From JAAYRQ01 sp035647815 (GTDB taxonomy: Bacteria; Bacillota; Syntrophomonadia; Syntrophomonadales; Syntrophomonadaceae): 54,087 nucleotides of DNA. The notes beneath the pieces were generated by a model that saw only the letters and a list, made by a program, of their open reading frames with translations, ran no database searches and had not been told where the DNA came from. The DNA is taken from contig DASRMR010000068.1 in the NCBI GenBank assembly GCA_035647815.1, positions 1 through 54,087 of the forward strand, in the 5' to 3' direction. The position numbers and the translations under genes were made by a program. Positions 34,718 through 44,176 of the stretch are shown here, piece after piece; the first letter of the stretch is position 1, and each line of letters starts with the position of its first letter.

Positions 34718-34726
34718 TGATATAAT
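34718..34726 (+). promoter_or_regulatory. Extended -10 promoter of the glycolytic operon
   Basis: TGATATAAT gives an extended -10 (TGn TATAAT). No good -35 is seen at the normal distance, consistent with an extended -10 type. Transcription would begin about 34733, leaving a leader of about 90 nt that contains the CggR-like operator. Confidence 0.55.
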
Positions 34727-34765
34727 ATTGTAGGAAGTAATATAATTCATTTATTTTTTTAAAAA

Positions 34766-34806
34766 CGATGGGACTTATTTGCCCCTGTAGCAGATTTTAG
34801 TCCCGT
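34766..34806 (+). promoter_or_regulatory. Candidate CggR operator
   Basis: ATGGGACT (34768-34775) and AGTCCCGT (34799-34806) form an inverted repeat, 7 of 8 matching. CggR operators in Bacillus contain GGGAC-type half sites. It lies downstream of the -10 and 18 nt before the cggR start, a roadblock position as in B. subtilis. Confidence 0.6.
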
Positions 34807-34823
34807 AGAAAAAGGAAGTATTT

Positions 34824-35864
34824 ATGGATAGGTTGTTTACAATATTAGAACGGTTTGTTCCCGAGGCTTTAGAGTTGATGGAAACAAGGTACCAGATATT
34901 AAGGCAAGTCTTGCATAAAGAGCCAGTAGGGAGAAGGCAACTAGCTAAAGACCTGGATTATACGGAGCGTTTAATCAGGGGCGAGATTGATATTTTGAAA
35001 GGTAAAGGTGCTATTGCAGTTACACCAGCAGGCATTAATATTACTAATTATGGGGAAGATTTACTTAAAGATATCGATAATATGATTCCTTTTTTGTTTA
35101 GTAATCAAGTTTTAGCCCAGAAGTTGAAGCAGTTGTATAGTTTAGATGAAGTATTTATTGTGCCTGGAGATTCTTCTGTAGATTATGTAGCTAAAAGGGA
35201 TTTGGGACGGGTAGCAGCTCGGTATGTCGATAAAGCTATATATCCTGGTGCAATTATAGCAGTTACAGGTGGAACTACTTTAGCGGAGATGGCTAATGCT
35301 ATTACACTGGAAGGTGAATTTGACGATGTTTTGATTGTACCTGCACGTGGTGGCTTAGGGGAACAAATGGAACAACAAGCTGGTACAATTGCAGCTAAAA
35401 TCGCCCGTGCTATTGGAGCTCAGTATAGATTACTACATTTACCTGATAATTTAGAGGAAGATACAGTTGAAGTTTTGAGAAAAGATCTTCATGTTAAAGC
35501 CTTCATTAATAGTATTAAGTCTTGTAATATTTTAATCCATGGTATAGGTAATGCAATCGAAATGGCATATAGGCGAGGCTTGTCAGATGATGAAATAAAA
35601 CATTTGCAAAACATGGGAGCAGTTGGAGAAACACTTAGATATTATTTTGATAATCTGGGAAACATAGTATACGAAGTTCCTGGAATAGGTTTAGAATTAC
35701 CAGATTTAGAAAATGTAGATTGTGTTATTGCAGTTGCAGGTGGGAGTAATAAAGCTGATGCTATTCATTCAGTCTTATGTAATAATTTGCAAAATGTTTT
35801 GGTTACTGATGAAGGTGCAGCGAAAAAAATTCTAGATAGAAGGGGTGCTTTTTATGGCAGTTAA
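34824..35864 (+). CDS. cggR: Central glycolytic genes regulator CggR
   Basis: A 346-aa SorC/DeoR-type repressor: N-terminal winged helix (about 1-90, KEPVGRRQLAKDLDYTERLIRGEIDIL) and a C-terminal sugar-phosphate-binding domain (AVTGGTTLAEMANAI, VPARGGLGEQMEQQAGTIAAKIA). In B. subtilis the effector is fructose-1,6-bisphosphate, which relieves repression of gapA-pgk-tpiA-pgm-eno. The same genes follow here in the same order. ATG 34824 has AAAGGAAG upstream. The stop overlaps the gapA start by 11 nt. Confidence 0.95.
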   Translation: MDRLFTILERFVPEALELMETRYQILRQVLHKEPVGRRQLAKDLDYTERLIRGEIDILKGKGAIAVTPAGINITNYGEDLLKDIDNMIPFLFSNQVLAQKLKQLYSLDEVFIVPGDSSVDYVAKRDLGRVAARYVDKAIYPGAIIAVTGGTTLAEMANAITLEGEFDDVLIVPARGGLGEQMEQQAGTIAAKIARAIGAQYRLLHLPDNLEEDTVEVLRKDLHVKAFINSIKSCNILIHGIGNAIEMAYRRGLSDDEIKHLQNMGAVGETLRYYFDNLGNIVYEVPGIGLELPDLENVDCVIAVAGGSNKADAIHSVLCNNLQNVLVTDEGAAKKILDRRGAFYGS

Positions 35865-36858
35865 AGTAGGGATTAATGGTTTTGGAAGAATTGGAAGATT
35901 AGTATTAAGAAATGCTATGCAAAGGGATGATATTGAGGTTGTAGCAGTTAACGATTTAGGGAGTCTTGAAGGGAATGCTCATTTATTCAAGTATGATTCA
36001 GTGCATGGAATTTATAAAGGAGAAGTCGAGGTCAAAGATAAGTCGATAATAGTAGATGGAAAAGAAGTTCGCTATCTTAATGAAAAAGATCCAGCTAAAT
36101 TACCTTGGAAGGAAATGGGTGTTCAGGTAGTTGTAGAAGGAACTGGGGTTTTTAGAAGTAAAGCGACAGCTGGAAAACATATAGAAGCTGGAGCATCTAA
36201 AGTAATTATAACTGCTCCAGGAAAAGATGTAGATATTACTATGGTTATGGGAGTAAATCAAGAAAAATACGATTCTAAGTTTGATATAGTTTCTAATGCT
36301 TCATGTACTACTAATTGTTTAGCACCAGTTGCTAAAATTTTACTAGATGAATTTGGCATTGTTAAAGGGTTGATGACTACTATCCATTCTTTTACTAATG
36401 ATCAGCGAGTTTTAGATTTAGAGCATAGTGATTTTAGAAGGGCTAGGGCTGCTAGTATGTCTTTAATCCCTACTACTACTGGGGCAGCTGCTGCTGTTGG
36501 CCTAGTAATACCAGAGCTTAAAGGTAAATTAGATGGCATGGCAATAAGAGTGCCTACCCCTAATGTTTCTATGATTGATTTAACTCTTGAACTAGAAAAG
36601 TCTGCTAGTGTTGAAGCTATTAACCAAGTTTTTAAACATGCTAGTGAAACGAATTTAAAAGGGATACTAAAGTATACTGAAATCCCCTTAGTCTCAAATG
36701 ATTACATCGGTGAAAGTCATTCTGCAGTAGTCGATGGGTTATTGACTATGACTATGGGAGATAAGATGGCTAAAGTTATAGCATGGTACGATAATGAGTG
36801 GGGTTATTCTGTAAGAGTTGTTGATGCAGTAGTTTATTTAGCTCAACAAGGTTTATAA
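35854..36858 (+). CDS. gapA: Glyceraldehyde-3-phosphate dehydrogenase
   Basis: A 334-aa GAPDH from ATG 35854. The Rossmann motif KVGINGFGRIGRLVLRNA and the active-site SNASCTTNCLAPVAKIL (catalytic Cys) are clear, as is the C-terminal YDNEWGYSVRVVD. An in-frame start at 35845 (MLF) is not preferred; AGAAGGGG precedes ATG 35854. The enzyme makes 1,3-bisphosphoglycerate with NAD. Translation overlaps cggR, so the repressor and enzyme are coupled. Confidence 0.97.
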   Translation: MAVKVGINGFGRIGRLVLRNAMQRDDIEVVAVNDLGSLEGNAHLFKYDSVHGIYKGEVEVKDKSIIVDGKEVRYLNEKDPAKLPWKEMGVQVVVEGTGVFRSKATAGKHIEAGASKVIITAPGKDVDITMVMGVNQEKYDSKFDIVSNASCTTNCLAPVAKILLDEFGIVKGLMTTIHSFTNDQRVLDLEHSDFRRARAASMSLIPTTTGAAAAVGLVIPELKGKLDGMAIRVPTPNVSMIDLTLELEKSASVEAINQVFKHASETNLKGILKYTEIPLVSNDYIGESHSAVVDGLLTMTMGDKMAKVIAWYDNEWGYSVRVVDAVVYLAQQGL

Positions 36859-36898
36859 ATTAGCATTAATTTGATGCTGTTGCGGAGGTGCACGAAGG

Positions 36899-38074
36899 GT
36901 GAAAACTTTAAAAGATGTTGAAATACAAAGTAAAAAGGTCTTGATGAGGGTTGATTTTAATGTGCCTATGGATGAGGAACAATCAATTATCAATAATACT
37001 AAAATAACAGCTGCCTTGCCGACGATTAATTATATATTAGACCAAGGTGCTAGCTTAATTCTAATGAGTCATTTAGGAAGACCTCATGGTGAAAAGAACG
37101 AGAAATTTAGTCTAAAGCCAGTAGGGGAATGTTTAGCTAGTTTATTAGAAGCTAAAGTAATTATGGCTGATGATTGTATAGGGGATAAAGTTAAAGAGCA
37201 AATTAATAATATGAAAACAGGTGAAGTATTATTATTAGAAAATGTTAGGTTTCATAAAGGGGAAGAAACTAATGAACCAGGATTTGCTAGGCAACTAGCA
37301 GAGTTAGGTGATATATATGTAAATGATGCATTTGGCAGTGCACATCGTGCCCATGCTTCGACTGCAGGGGTAACTAAGTTTATGCCTGCTTATTCTGGAC
37401 TTCTTATGGAAAAAGAAGTTCAAATGCTAAAAGAAGTTTTGGAACACCCTGAAAGCCCGCGTATGGGTATATTAGGTGGTTCTAAAGTAAAAGACAAGTT
37501 AGGTCTTATTAGAAATCTTATGGAAAAACTAGATGTAATCCTCATTGGTGGAGGCATGGCCAATACTTTCCTGCAAGCTGCAGGATTTAATACTGGTCAA
37601 TCAAAAGTTGAAAAGCAATTATTAGATGAGGCTAGAAAACTTATTGCTAATGCAGAAGACAAAAAGATGAAGCTAATACTGCCAGTAGATGTGGTTGTAG
37701 CAAAAGAGATTTCCGAAGATGCTGAGGCTACAGTAGTAGATGTGGCAAATGTTCCAGATGATATGATGATTTTAGATATTGGTCCTAAAAGCATAAAGTT
37801 GTTTGTAGAGGAGATAAAGAAGGCTCGTACTATAGTTTGGAATGGTCCTTTGGGAGTTTATGAATATGAGCAGTTTGCAGCTGGTACTAAGGAAATAGTT
37901 AAAAGCATTGCTGAGTCTAGTGCAGTAAGTGTAATCGGCGGTGGCGATTCAGCTGCTGCAGTACAAAATATGGGGTTAGAAGAATCAATAACCCATATTT
38001 CTACTGGTGGTGGGGCTACTTTAGAATTTATGGAAGGGCTTCCCATGCCAGGAATAGTAGCGTGTGGCAATTAA
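36899..38074 (+). CDS. pgk: Phosphoglycerate kinase
   Basis: A 391-aa two-lobed kinase making ATP from 1,3-bisphosphoglycerate. N-terminal MRVDFNVPM, LMSHLGRPHGEKNEKFSL, GSAHRAHASTAGVTKF, and C-terminal ATP-binding VWNGPLGVYEYEQFAAGT, GGGDSAAAV, STGGGATLEFMEG are all intact. Start GTG 36899 with GGAGGTG about 10 nt upstream. Third gene of the cggR operon. Full length. Confidence 0.97.
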   Translation: MKTLKDVEIQSKKVLMRVDFNVPMDEEQSIINNTKITAALPTINYILDQGASLILMSHLGRPHGEKNEKFSLKPVGECLASLLEAKVIMADDCIGDKVKEQINNMKTGEVLLLENVRFHKGEETNEPGFARQLAELGDIYVNDAFGSAHRAHASTAGVTKFMPAYSGLLMEKEVQMLKEVLEHPESPRMGILGGSKVKDKLGLIRNLMEKLDVILIGGGMANTFLQAAGFNTGQSKVEKQLLDEARKLIANAEDKKMKLILPVDVVVAKEISEDAEATVVDVANVPDDMMILDIGPKSIKLFVEEIKKARTIVWNGPLGVYEYEQFAAGTKEIVKSIAESSAVSVIGGGDSAAAVQNMGLEESITHISTGGGATLEFMEGLPMPGIVACGN

Positions 38075-38075
38075 A

Positions 38076-38852
38076 ATGGGGGTGAGTTTTATCCGCAAGA
38101 CTTTTATTGTGGCAAATTGGAAAATGAATAAAATGGTTAAAGAAGCAGAAGATTTTTGTAGGGATTTATTACCTCAAATTGAGGATTGTAACCATGTAGA
38201 TATAGCTATTTGTCCACCTTTTACTAGTTTGGGTGCAGTCAATGATTTACTCATCAATTCTAAAGTTTTACTAGGAGGCCAAGATGTTTCTTGGGAGAAA
38301 CAGGGGGCTTATACTGGCGAAGTATCTGCTTCGATGCTCAATGATGTCGGGTGTCAATATGTCCTTGTCGGCCATTCTGAAAGAAGAGAAATAATAGGGG
38401 AAACTGATGAAATTGTGCGTCTTAAGTTACAAAGAGCTATAGAGGCAGGTTTAATTCCTATATTTTGTGTAGGAGAAGACCTAGCAGCTAGGGATAATAA
38501 TCGGGCCTCAGATGTTATTAAAAAGCAATTAACTGCTGGGCTAAAAAATCTAGAGATTATTTCATCTAGTATAGTTATTGCTTATGAACCTATATGGGCT
38601 ATAGGAACTGGAAGTAATGCTAGTCCTAGTGACGCACAGGAAATGGCTCTTTTTATTCGTCATGAACTGGAAAACATTTTCGATAAAGATTTTGCCCAAA
38701 ACATTATTATTCTTTACGGGGGTAGTGTAAAGGAAGATAATCTTGCCGATTTTCTTCAGGAAGAAGATGTTGATGGTGCTCTAGTAGGTGGGGCTAGTTT
38801 AGAAGCGAATTCATTTGCTAAATTAGTTAGGATAGGTGCAAATGGTCAATAA
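38076..38852 (+). CDS. tpiA: Triosephosphate isomerase
   Basis: A TIM-barrel enzyme interconverting dihydroxyacetone phosphate and glyceraldehyde-3-phosphate. ANWKMNK (active Lys), VGHSERRE (catalytic His), AYEPIWAIGTG (catalytic Glu) and YGGSVKEDN are intact. Start is uncertain. In frame are GTG 38064, ATG 38076 and GTG 38082, but none has a usual ribosome binding site. The best site, GGGGGTGAG at 38078-38086, lies correctly for ATC 38091, which would give IRKTFIVANWKMNK, the family N-terminus. ATG 38076 is listed here conservatively. Confidence 0.94.
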   Translation: MGVSFIRKTFIVANWKMNKMVKEAEDFCRDLLPQIEDCNHVDIAICPPFTSLGAVNDLLINSKVLLGGQDVSWEKQGAYTGEVSASMLNDVGCQYVLVGHSERREIIGETDEIVRLKLQRAIEAGLIPIFCVGEDLAARDNNRASDVIKKQLTAGLKNLEIISSSIVIAYEPIWAIGTGSNASPSDAQEMALFIRHELENIFDKDFAQNIIILYGGSVKEDNLADFLQEEDVDGALVGGASLEANSFAKLVRIGANGQ

Positions 38853-40386
38853 ACCTATAGTCTTAATGATATTAGATGGTTGGGGTTCTAGAAGTGAAAT
38901 TAAAAATAATGCTGTTTTATTAGCTGATCCAAAAAACTTTCAAGAATTAAGGGATAAATACCCAGCCACCTTATTAGATTGCTGTGGTCAAGAGGTAGGT
39001 TTACCTGATGGGCAGATGGGGAATTCTGAAGTAGGACATCTGAATTTAGGAACGGGCAGAATAGTTTATCAAGAGATTAGCCGAATTACTAAGGCTATAG
39101 ATGATAACTCTTTCTTTAGCAATAAGGAGTTATTAACGGCTATTAATAAGGCTAAGGAGAATAAGGGAGCAGTTCACTTAATGGGTCTATTATCTGATGG
39201 TGGAGTCCATAGTCATTTAGATCATTTATTTGCTCTTCTGAAAATGTGTAAAGATAATGGAGTATCTAAAGTTTTTATCCATGGATTTCTTGATGGACGT
39301 GATGTAGCACCTAAGAGTGCATTACAATATGTATCTACTATAGAAAAAGAGATAAAAAAGATAGGAGTAGGTAAGATAGCTACTTTATCTGGTCGTGCTT
39401 ACGGTATGGATAGGGATACTCGTTGGGAGCGAGTAGAACCATCTTATAAAGCTATAGTTATGGGACAAGGTAATAAAGCAGTAAGTAGTTTTGCGGCAAT
39501 TACTAATAGTTATGAGGAACGCATAACAGATGAGTTTGTGGAACCAGTAGTAATTGTTGATGAAAAAGGATTAGCTATAGGCACAGTTAATGATGGTGAT
39601 AGTATGATTTTCTTTAATTTTAGAGCTGATCGGGCTCGCGAAATTACTCGGGCTTTTGTAAATGAAGAATTTGACCATTTTGAAAGAAAAGTTTCCCCTC
39701 AGATATTTTTTACCTGTATGACACATTATGATACAACCATTGATGCCCAGGTAGCTTTTCCACCTCAAAACCTAAACCATACTTTAGGCGAAATATTATC
39801 TAAAAATGGTTTAAAACAACTAAGAATTGCAGAAACTGAAAAATATGCTCATGTTACTTTCTTTTTTAATGGAGGAGTAGAAGAGCCATATCCGGGAGAA
39901 AAGCGGATTCTCATTCCTTCACCGAGGGTGGAAACATATAATATGAAGCCGGAAATGAGTGCTTATGAAATAACTGCTAAAGTTAAGGAGGAAATCTCTA
40001 AAGATATATATGATGTAATTATTCTTAATTATGCCAATCCTGATATGGTAGGACATACGGGGGTACTTGATGCAGCAATTAAAGCGGTAAAAGTCGTAGA
40101 TGAATGTCTAAAAGAAGTAGTTGATTTAGTTTTAGCTAAAGATGGAACAGTAATTATTACTGCTGATCATGGAAATTGTGAAACGATGGCTTGCCCTATT
40201 ACGGGTGATCCTTATACAGCCCATACTTTAGAAAAAGTTCCTTTTATATTAGTAAATGATAGATATAAAGATGCTATTTTACATAATGGTGGTTCTCTAA
40301 GAGATGTAGCACCTACCATACTACATTTATTGGAAATAGGTAAACCTGTTGAAATGACAGGCAAAAATCTAGTAAGAATGGTATAA
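38842..40386 (+). CDS. gpmI: 2,3-bisphosphoglycerate-independent phosphoglycerate mutase
   Basis: A 514-aa manganese-dependent mutase of the alkaline-phosphatase superfamily, unrelated to the cofactor-dependent GpmA type. Metal and catalytic motifs: VLMILDGWG, catalytic Ser in QMGNSEVGHLNLG, RADRAREITRAF, and TADHGNCE. ATG 38842 has TAGGATAGGTG upstream and overlaps tpiA by 11 nt. An in-frame GTG at 38836 is less likely. Converts 3- to 2-phosphoglycerate. Confidence 0.96.
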   Translation: MVNKPIVLMILDGWGSRSEIKNNAVLLADPKNFQELRDKYPATLLDCCGQEVGLPDGQMGNSEVGHLNLGTGRIVYQEISRITKAIDDNSFFSNKELLTAINKAKENKGAVHLMGLLSDGGVHSHLDHLFALLKMCKDNGVSKVFIHGFLDGRDVAPKSALQYVSTIEKEIKKIGVGKIATLSGRAYGMDRDTRWERVEPSYKAIVMGQGNKAVSSFAAITNSYEERITDEFVEPVVIVDEKGLAIGTVNDGDSMIFFNFRADRAREITRAFVNEEFDHFERKVSPQIFFTCMTHYDTTIDAQVAFPPQNLNHTLGEILSKNGLKQLRIAETEKYAHVTFFFNGGVEEPYPGEKRILIPSPRVETYNMKPEMSAYEITAKVKEEISKDIYDVIILNYANPDMVGHTGVLDAAIKAVKVVDECLKEVVDLVLAKDGTVIITADHGNCETMACPITGDPYTAHTLEKVPFILVNDRYKDAILHNGGSLRDVAPTILHLLEIGKPVEMTGKNLVRMV

Positions 40387-40412
40387 TTAATATTTGAAAA
40401 AAGGAGATTATT

Positions 40413-41699
40413 ATGAGCATTATTATTGATGTATTTGGTCGAGAAGTTTTGGATTCTAGAGGAAATCCTACTGTAGAAGTAGAGGTAATTCTTGAAGATG
40501 GCAGTATGGGCAGATCTATAGTACCATCTGGGGCATCTACTGGTGCTCATGAAGCAGTTGAACTAAGAGATGGCGATACTGAACGCTATAATGGTAAAGG
40601 TGTCTTAAAAGCAATCGATAATGTTAATGAAATTATTGCACCAGAAGTTATCGGCATGGATGCTTTGGGGCAGATGGATATTGATAGTCTGATGATTGAA
40701 TTAGATGGCACACCTAATAAAGCTAATCTAGGAGCTAATGCTATATTAGGAGTTTCGTTGGCGACTGCCAGGGCTGCAGCTAATTATTTGGGCTTACCCT
40801 TATATCATTATATCGGGGGCGTAAATGCTCGAGAAATACCAGTTCCCATGTTAAACATTTTAAATGGTGGGGAACATGCTGATAATAATGTAGATATTCA
40901 AGAATTTATGATTGTCCCTACTGGGGCTGAAGATTTTGCTCATGGATTACAGATGGGGGTGGAAATATACCATGCCCTAAAAGTAGTACTAAAAGATAAA
41001 GGCTTAGCTACTTCGGTAGGTGATGAAGGTGGCTTTGCCCCAAATCTACCCTCTAATGAAGCAGCTTTAGATGTAATTTTAGAAGCTGTTGAAAAAGCAG
41101 GTTATAAAGCTGGGCAAGATGTTCACTTAGCATTAGATGTAGCAGCCACAGAATTATACAGAGATGGTAAATATTACCTCGATAGTTCGAAAAAAGTCTT
41201 GAATTCTGACGAAATGATAGATTTATTTGTTACATTAAGTACAAAGTATCCTATAATATCAATAGAAGATGGATTAGCAGAAGATGATTGGTCAGGATGG
41301 AAAAAGTTAACTGACGTATTAGGGAGTAAGGTTCAGTTAGTCGGTGACGATTTATTTGTAACTAATACAGAAAGATTGTCCCGCGGTATAAAAGAAGGAA
41401 CATGTAATAGTATTCTTATAAAAGTTAATCAAATAGGAACACTGACAGAGACTTTAGATACTATAGAAATGGCTAAAAGAGCTGGGTATACATGCGTAAT
41501 ATCCCATCGTTCAGGAGAATCAGAAGATTCAACTATTGCCGATATTGCAGTAGCAACAAATGTTGGACAGATAAAGTCTGGAGCACCTGCTCGAACTGAT
41601 AGGATGGCAAAATACAATCAATTATTAAGAATTGAAGAAGAACTAGATATATTTGCTCGATATAATGGTTTAAATGTATTTTATAATATAAAAAAATAG
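40413..41699 (+). CDS. eno: Enolase
   Basis: A 428-aa enolase making phosphoenolpyruvate; also a common RNA-degradosome partner. N-terminal VFGREVLDSRGNPTVEVEV, SVGDEGGFAPNL, SIEDGLAEDDWSGW, and SHRSGESEDSTIADIAV give full catalytic residues. AAAAGGAGATT precedes the ATG. It closes the glycolytic operon; a promoter-like site follows before secG. Confidence 0.97.
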   Translation: MSIIIDVFGREVLDSRGNPTVEVEVILEDGSMGRSIVPSGASTGAHEAVELRDGDTERYNGKGVLKAIDNVNEIIAPEVIGMDALGQMDIDSLMIELDGTPNKANLGANAILGVSLATARAAANYLGLPLYHYIGGVNAREIPVPMLNILNGGEHADNNVDIQEFMIVPTGAEDFAHGLQMGVEIYHALKVVLKDKGLATSVGDEGGFAPNLPSNEAALDVILEAVEKAGYKAGQDVHLALDVAATELYRDGKYYLDSSKKVLNSDEMIDLFVTLSTKYPIISIEDGLAEDDWSGWKKLTDVLGSKVQLVGDDLFVTNTERLSRGIKEGTCNSILIKVNQIGTLTETLDTIEMAKRAGYTCVISHRSGESEDSTIADIAVATNVGQIKSGAPARTDRMAKYNQLLRIEEELDIFARYNGLNVFYNIKK

Positions 41700-41712
41700 A
41701 TAAAGATAGATA

Positions 41713-41742
41713 TTGTTATATTTGATATCCTTGTGCTAGAAT
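41713..41742 (+). promoter_or_regulatory. Promoter of secG
   Basis: TTGTTA at 41713-41718, 18-nt spacer, TAGAAT at 41737-41742 with TG upstream (extended -10, TGC TAGAAT). The same string TTGTGCTAGAATAT occurs before the membrane gene at 27032. Confidence 0.55.
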
Positions 41743-41785
41743 ATACTATGGTTCTCGGAAAGGTTGACGAAATGGAGGTGAAATC

Positions 41786-42013
41786 TTGGCTAAAACAATA
41801 GTACTTGTATTCCAAGTCTTATTGGGTATCGGGCTTATCACTGTAATACTTCTACAGTCTGGAAAAAGTGCCGGACTATCAGGCAGTATTGCGGGTGGTA
41901 GTGAAGCATTATTCGGAAGTAAAAGTAAGGGGATTGATGAATTCCTTTCCAAAGTGACCGGGTATGTTGCAGCGGGATTTATAATAGCAAACATGGTTCT
42001 GGCCTTACTATAA
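41786..42013 (+). CDS. secG: Preprotein translocase subunit SecG
   Basis: A 75-aa SecG with two membrane helices (about 3-22 and 52-73) and a cytoplasmic Gly/Ser loop (SAGLSGSIAGGSEALFGSKS) typical of the family. The TTG start at 41786 has a perfect GGAGGTGA upstream. It stimulates SecYEG together with SecA. Lies between eno and hppA; a familiar Firmicutes place is eno-secG-rnr. Confidence 0.93.
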   Translation: MAKTIVLVFQVLLGIGLITVILLQSGKSAGLSGSIAGGSEALFGSKSKGIDEFLSKVTGYVAAGFIIANMVLALL

Positions 42014-42073
42014 GAAAAAGACATATAAGTAAGGTAATGTAATTAAATACTTCGAGGAGATGATGGATTAAAG

Positions 42074-44050
42074 ATGGAACATCTAATGATTTATGCCCCT
42101 GCGGGGGGTGCTTTAGCACTTTTATTTGCTCTATATTTATCTGCTAAGGTTAAAAAAGCAGACCCAGGTACAGAAAGAATGCAGGAAATTGCTGGTCATA
42201 TTGAGGAAGGTGCAATGGCCTTTCTGAATAGACAATATGCAGCAATCGCTGTATTTGTTGTTGTTGTTTTTGCAATATTAATATTCACTATAAACTGGAT
42301 GACTGCTGTATGTTTCTTAACTGGTGCGGTTTGTTCAGCTTTAGCAGGATACATAGGTATGAATGTTGCCACAAAAGCTAACGTTAGAACTGCTCATGCA
42401 GCTCGTACCTCACAAAACCAGGCACTAGGAGTTGCATTTTCCGGTGGAGCAGTTATGGGAATGGCTGTAACTGGTTTAGGTCTTTTAGGACTAGGTATTC
42501 TCTTTATAATTTTCAGAGAGCCAACTATAGTAAATGGTTTTGCTCTAGGTGCTAGTTCTATAGCTTTATTTGGTCGTGTAGGTGGAGGTATTTACACTAA
42601 AGCTGCTGATGTAGGTGCAGACCTAGTAGGTAAAATAGAAGCAGGAATTCCGGAAGATGATCCAAGAAACCCTGCAACTATTGCTGATAATGTAGGTGAC
42701 AATGTAGGTGACGTTGCTGGAATGGGTGCTGACCTATTCGAATCATATGTCGGTTCAATAATTGCTGCCATGACATTAGGTGCAGTATTGTTTTCAACTA
42801 CGCAAATTGAACTGGGACCAATTTTACTTCCATTAGTAATTGCTGCAGGTGGAATAATAGCATCTATTATCGGTACTTTCTTTGTGAGAACTGGTGAAGA
42901 TACTAATCCTCTTAAAGCTCTTAATGCTGGAACTTTTGGTTCTGCTGCAATATTAGTTGTTATCTCTTATTTTGCAGTAAAGTATATATTGCCTGCAGAA
43001 CAGTTTAATGTATTCTGGGCAATAGTTGCTGGTCTTTTAGCTGGTACTTTAATCGGATTAATTACAGAATACTATACTTCTGATGAATACAAACCAGTAA
43101 AAGGTATTGCACATGCGGCTCAAACTGGTGCAGCAACTACTATCATTTCTGGTTTAGGTGTCGGCATGATGTCAACTTTATTCCCTATTATTGTAATATG
43201 TATAGCCATTACGATTGCTTTCTTTACCAGTGGAATTTATGGTATAGCTATAGCTGCTGTAGGTATGTTAGCTACAACAGGTATGGTAGTTGCAGTCGAT
43301 GCTTATGGCCCAATTGCTGATAATGCAGGTGGGATTGCAGAAATGTCTGGCCTACCTCATGAAGTTAGAGAAACTACTGATAGATTAGACTCAGTTGGTA
43401 ATACTACTGCTGCAATTGGTAAAGGATTTGCTATCGGTTCTGCGGCACTTACTGCCTTAGCTCTCTTAACTGCTTTTGCCCAAGTAGCAGGTATTACTTC
43501 TCTTGACTTACTTAGCCCTCAAGTTATAGTAGGGTTATTATTTGGTGCTATGCTACCTTTCTTCTTCTCTGCATTGACTATGGGTGCGGTAGGAAGAGCA
43601 GCTGCGGAAATGGTTGATGAAGTTAGACGCCAATTTAGAGAAATCCCAGGTATAATGGAAGGTACAGGTAAGCCTGATTATGCTAAATGTGTAGATATTA
43701 GTACTAAATCAGCTATTAGAGAAATGGTCTTACCTGGTCTGTTAGCTGTTGCCGCTCCAGTAGCTATGGGATTATATAGTTTACAGGCTTTAGGTGGAAT
43801 GTTAGCAGGTGCTCTTGCTTCTGGTGTATGTCTAGCGATTATGCTAGCTAACTCTGGTGGAGCATGGGATAATGCTAAAAAATATATCGAAGCAGGTAAT
43901 TTTGGTGGTAAGGGTAGTCCCGCTCATGAAGCAGGAATAGTTGGAGATACTGTTGGTGACCCATGTAAAGATACAGCTGGTCCTTCAATTAATATCTTAA
44001 TTAAGTTGATGACAATAGTTGCATTAGTATTCGTTCCTTTATTCTTGTAA
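42074..44050 (+). CDS. hppA: Membrane-bound pyrophosphatase (ion pump), K+-dependent type
   Basis: A 658-aa integral protein with about 16 membrane helices that hydrolyses pyrophosphate to pump H+ or Na+. The substrate site DVGADLVGKIE, DDPRNPATIADNVGDNVGDVAGMGADLFES and the C-terminal VGDTVGDPCKDTAGPSINI are present. The segment SVGNTTAAIGKGFAIGS has Ala after GNTTA where potassium-independent members have Lys, which indicates a K+-dependent enzyme. H+ versus Na+ cannot be settled from this. It conserves energy from biosynthetic pyrophosphate, useful in anaerobes. Confidence 0.96.
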   Translation: MEHLMIYAPAGGALALLFALYLSAKVKKADPGTERMQEIAGHIEEGAMAFLNRQYAAIAVFVVVVFAILIFTINWMTAVCFLTGAVCSALAGYIGMNVATKANVRTAHAARTSQNQALGVAFSGGAVMGMAVTGLGLLGLGILFIIFREPTIVNGFALGASSIALFGRVGGGIYTKAADVGADLVGKIEAGIPEDDPRNPATIADNVGDNVGDVAGMGADLFESYVGSIIAAMTLGAVLFSTTQIELGPILLPLVIAAGGIIASIIGTFFVRTGEDTNPLKALNAGTFGSAAILVVISYFAVKYILPAEQFNVFWAIVAGLLAGTLIGLITEYYTSDEYKPVKGIAHAAQTGAATTIISGLGVGMMSTLFPIIVICIAITIAFFTSGIYGIAIAAVGMLATTGMVVAVDAYGPIADNAGGIAEMSGLPHEVRETTDRLDSVGNTTAAIGKGFAIGSAALTALALLTAFAQVAGITSLDLLSPQVIVGLLFGAMLPFFFSALTMGAVGRAAAEMVDEVRRQFREIPGIMEGTGKPDYAKCVDISTKSAIREMVLPGLLAVAAPVAMGLYSLQALGGMLAGALASGVCLAIMLANSGGAWDNAKKYIEAGNFGGKGSPAHEAGIVGDTVGDPCKDTAGPSINILIKLMTIVALVFVPLFL

Positions 44051-44074
44051 AATCTAACAATAAAAAGTATATTG

Positions 44075-44109
44075 AAAGACAGGTGGTTTTACTAACACCT
44101 GTCTTTTTG
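44075..44109 (+). terminator. Rho-independent terminator after hppA
   Basis: Long stem AAAGACAGGTG-GTTTTACTAA-CACCTGTCTTT with T tail. Strong. Confidence 0.92.
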
Positions 44110-44176
44110 CATTATTAGGATAAGGGAATAAGAAGCTTGCCTGTTAAGAGATAATATCTAGCAAGGAGAATTTTAA

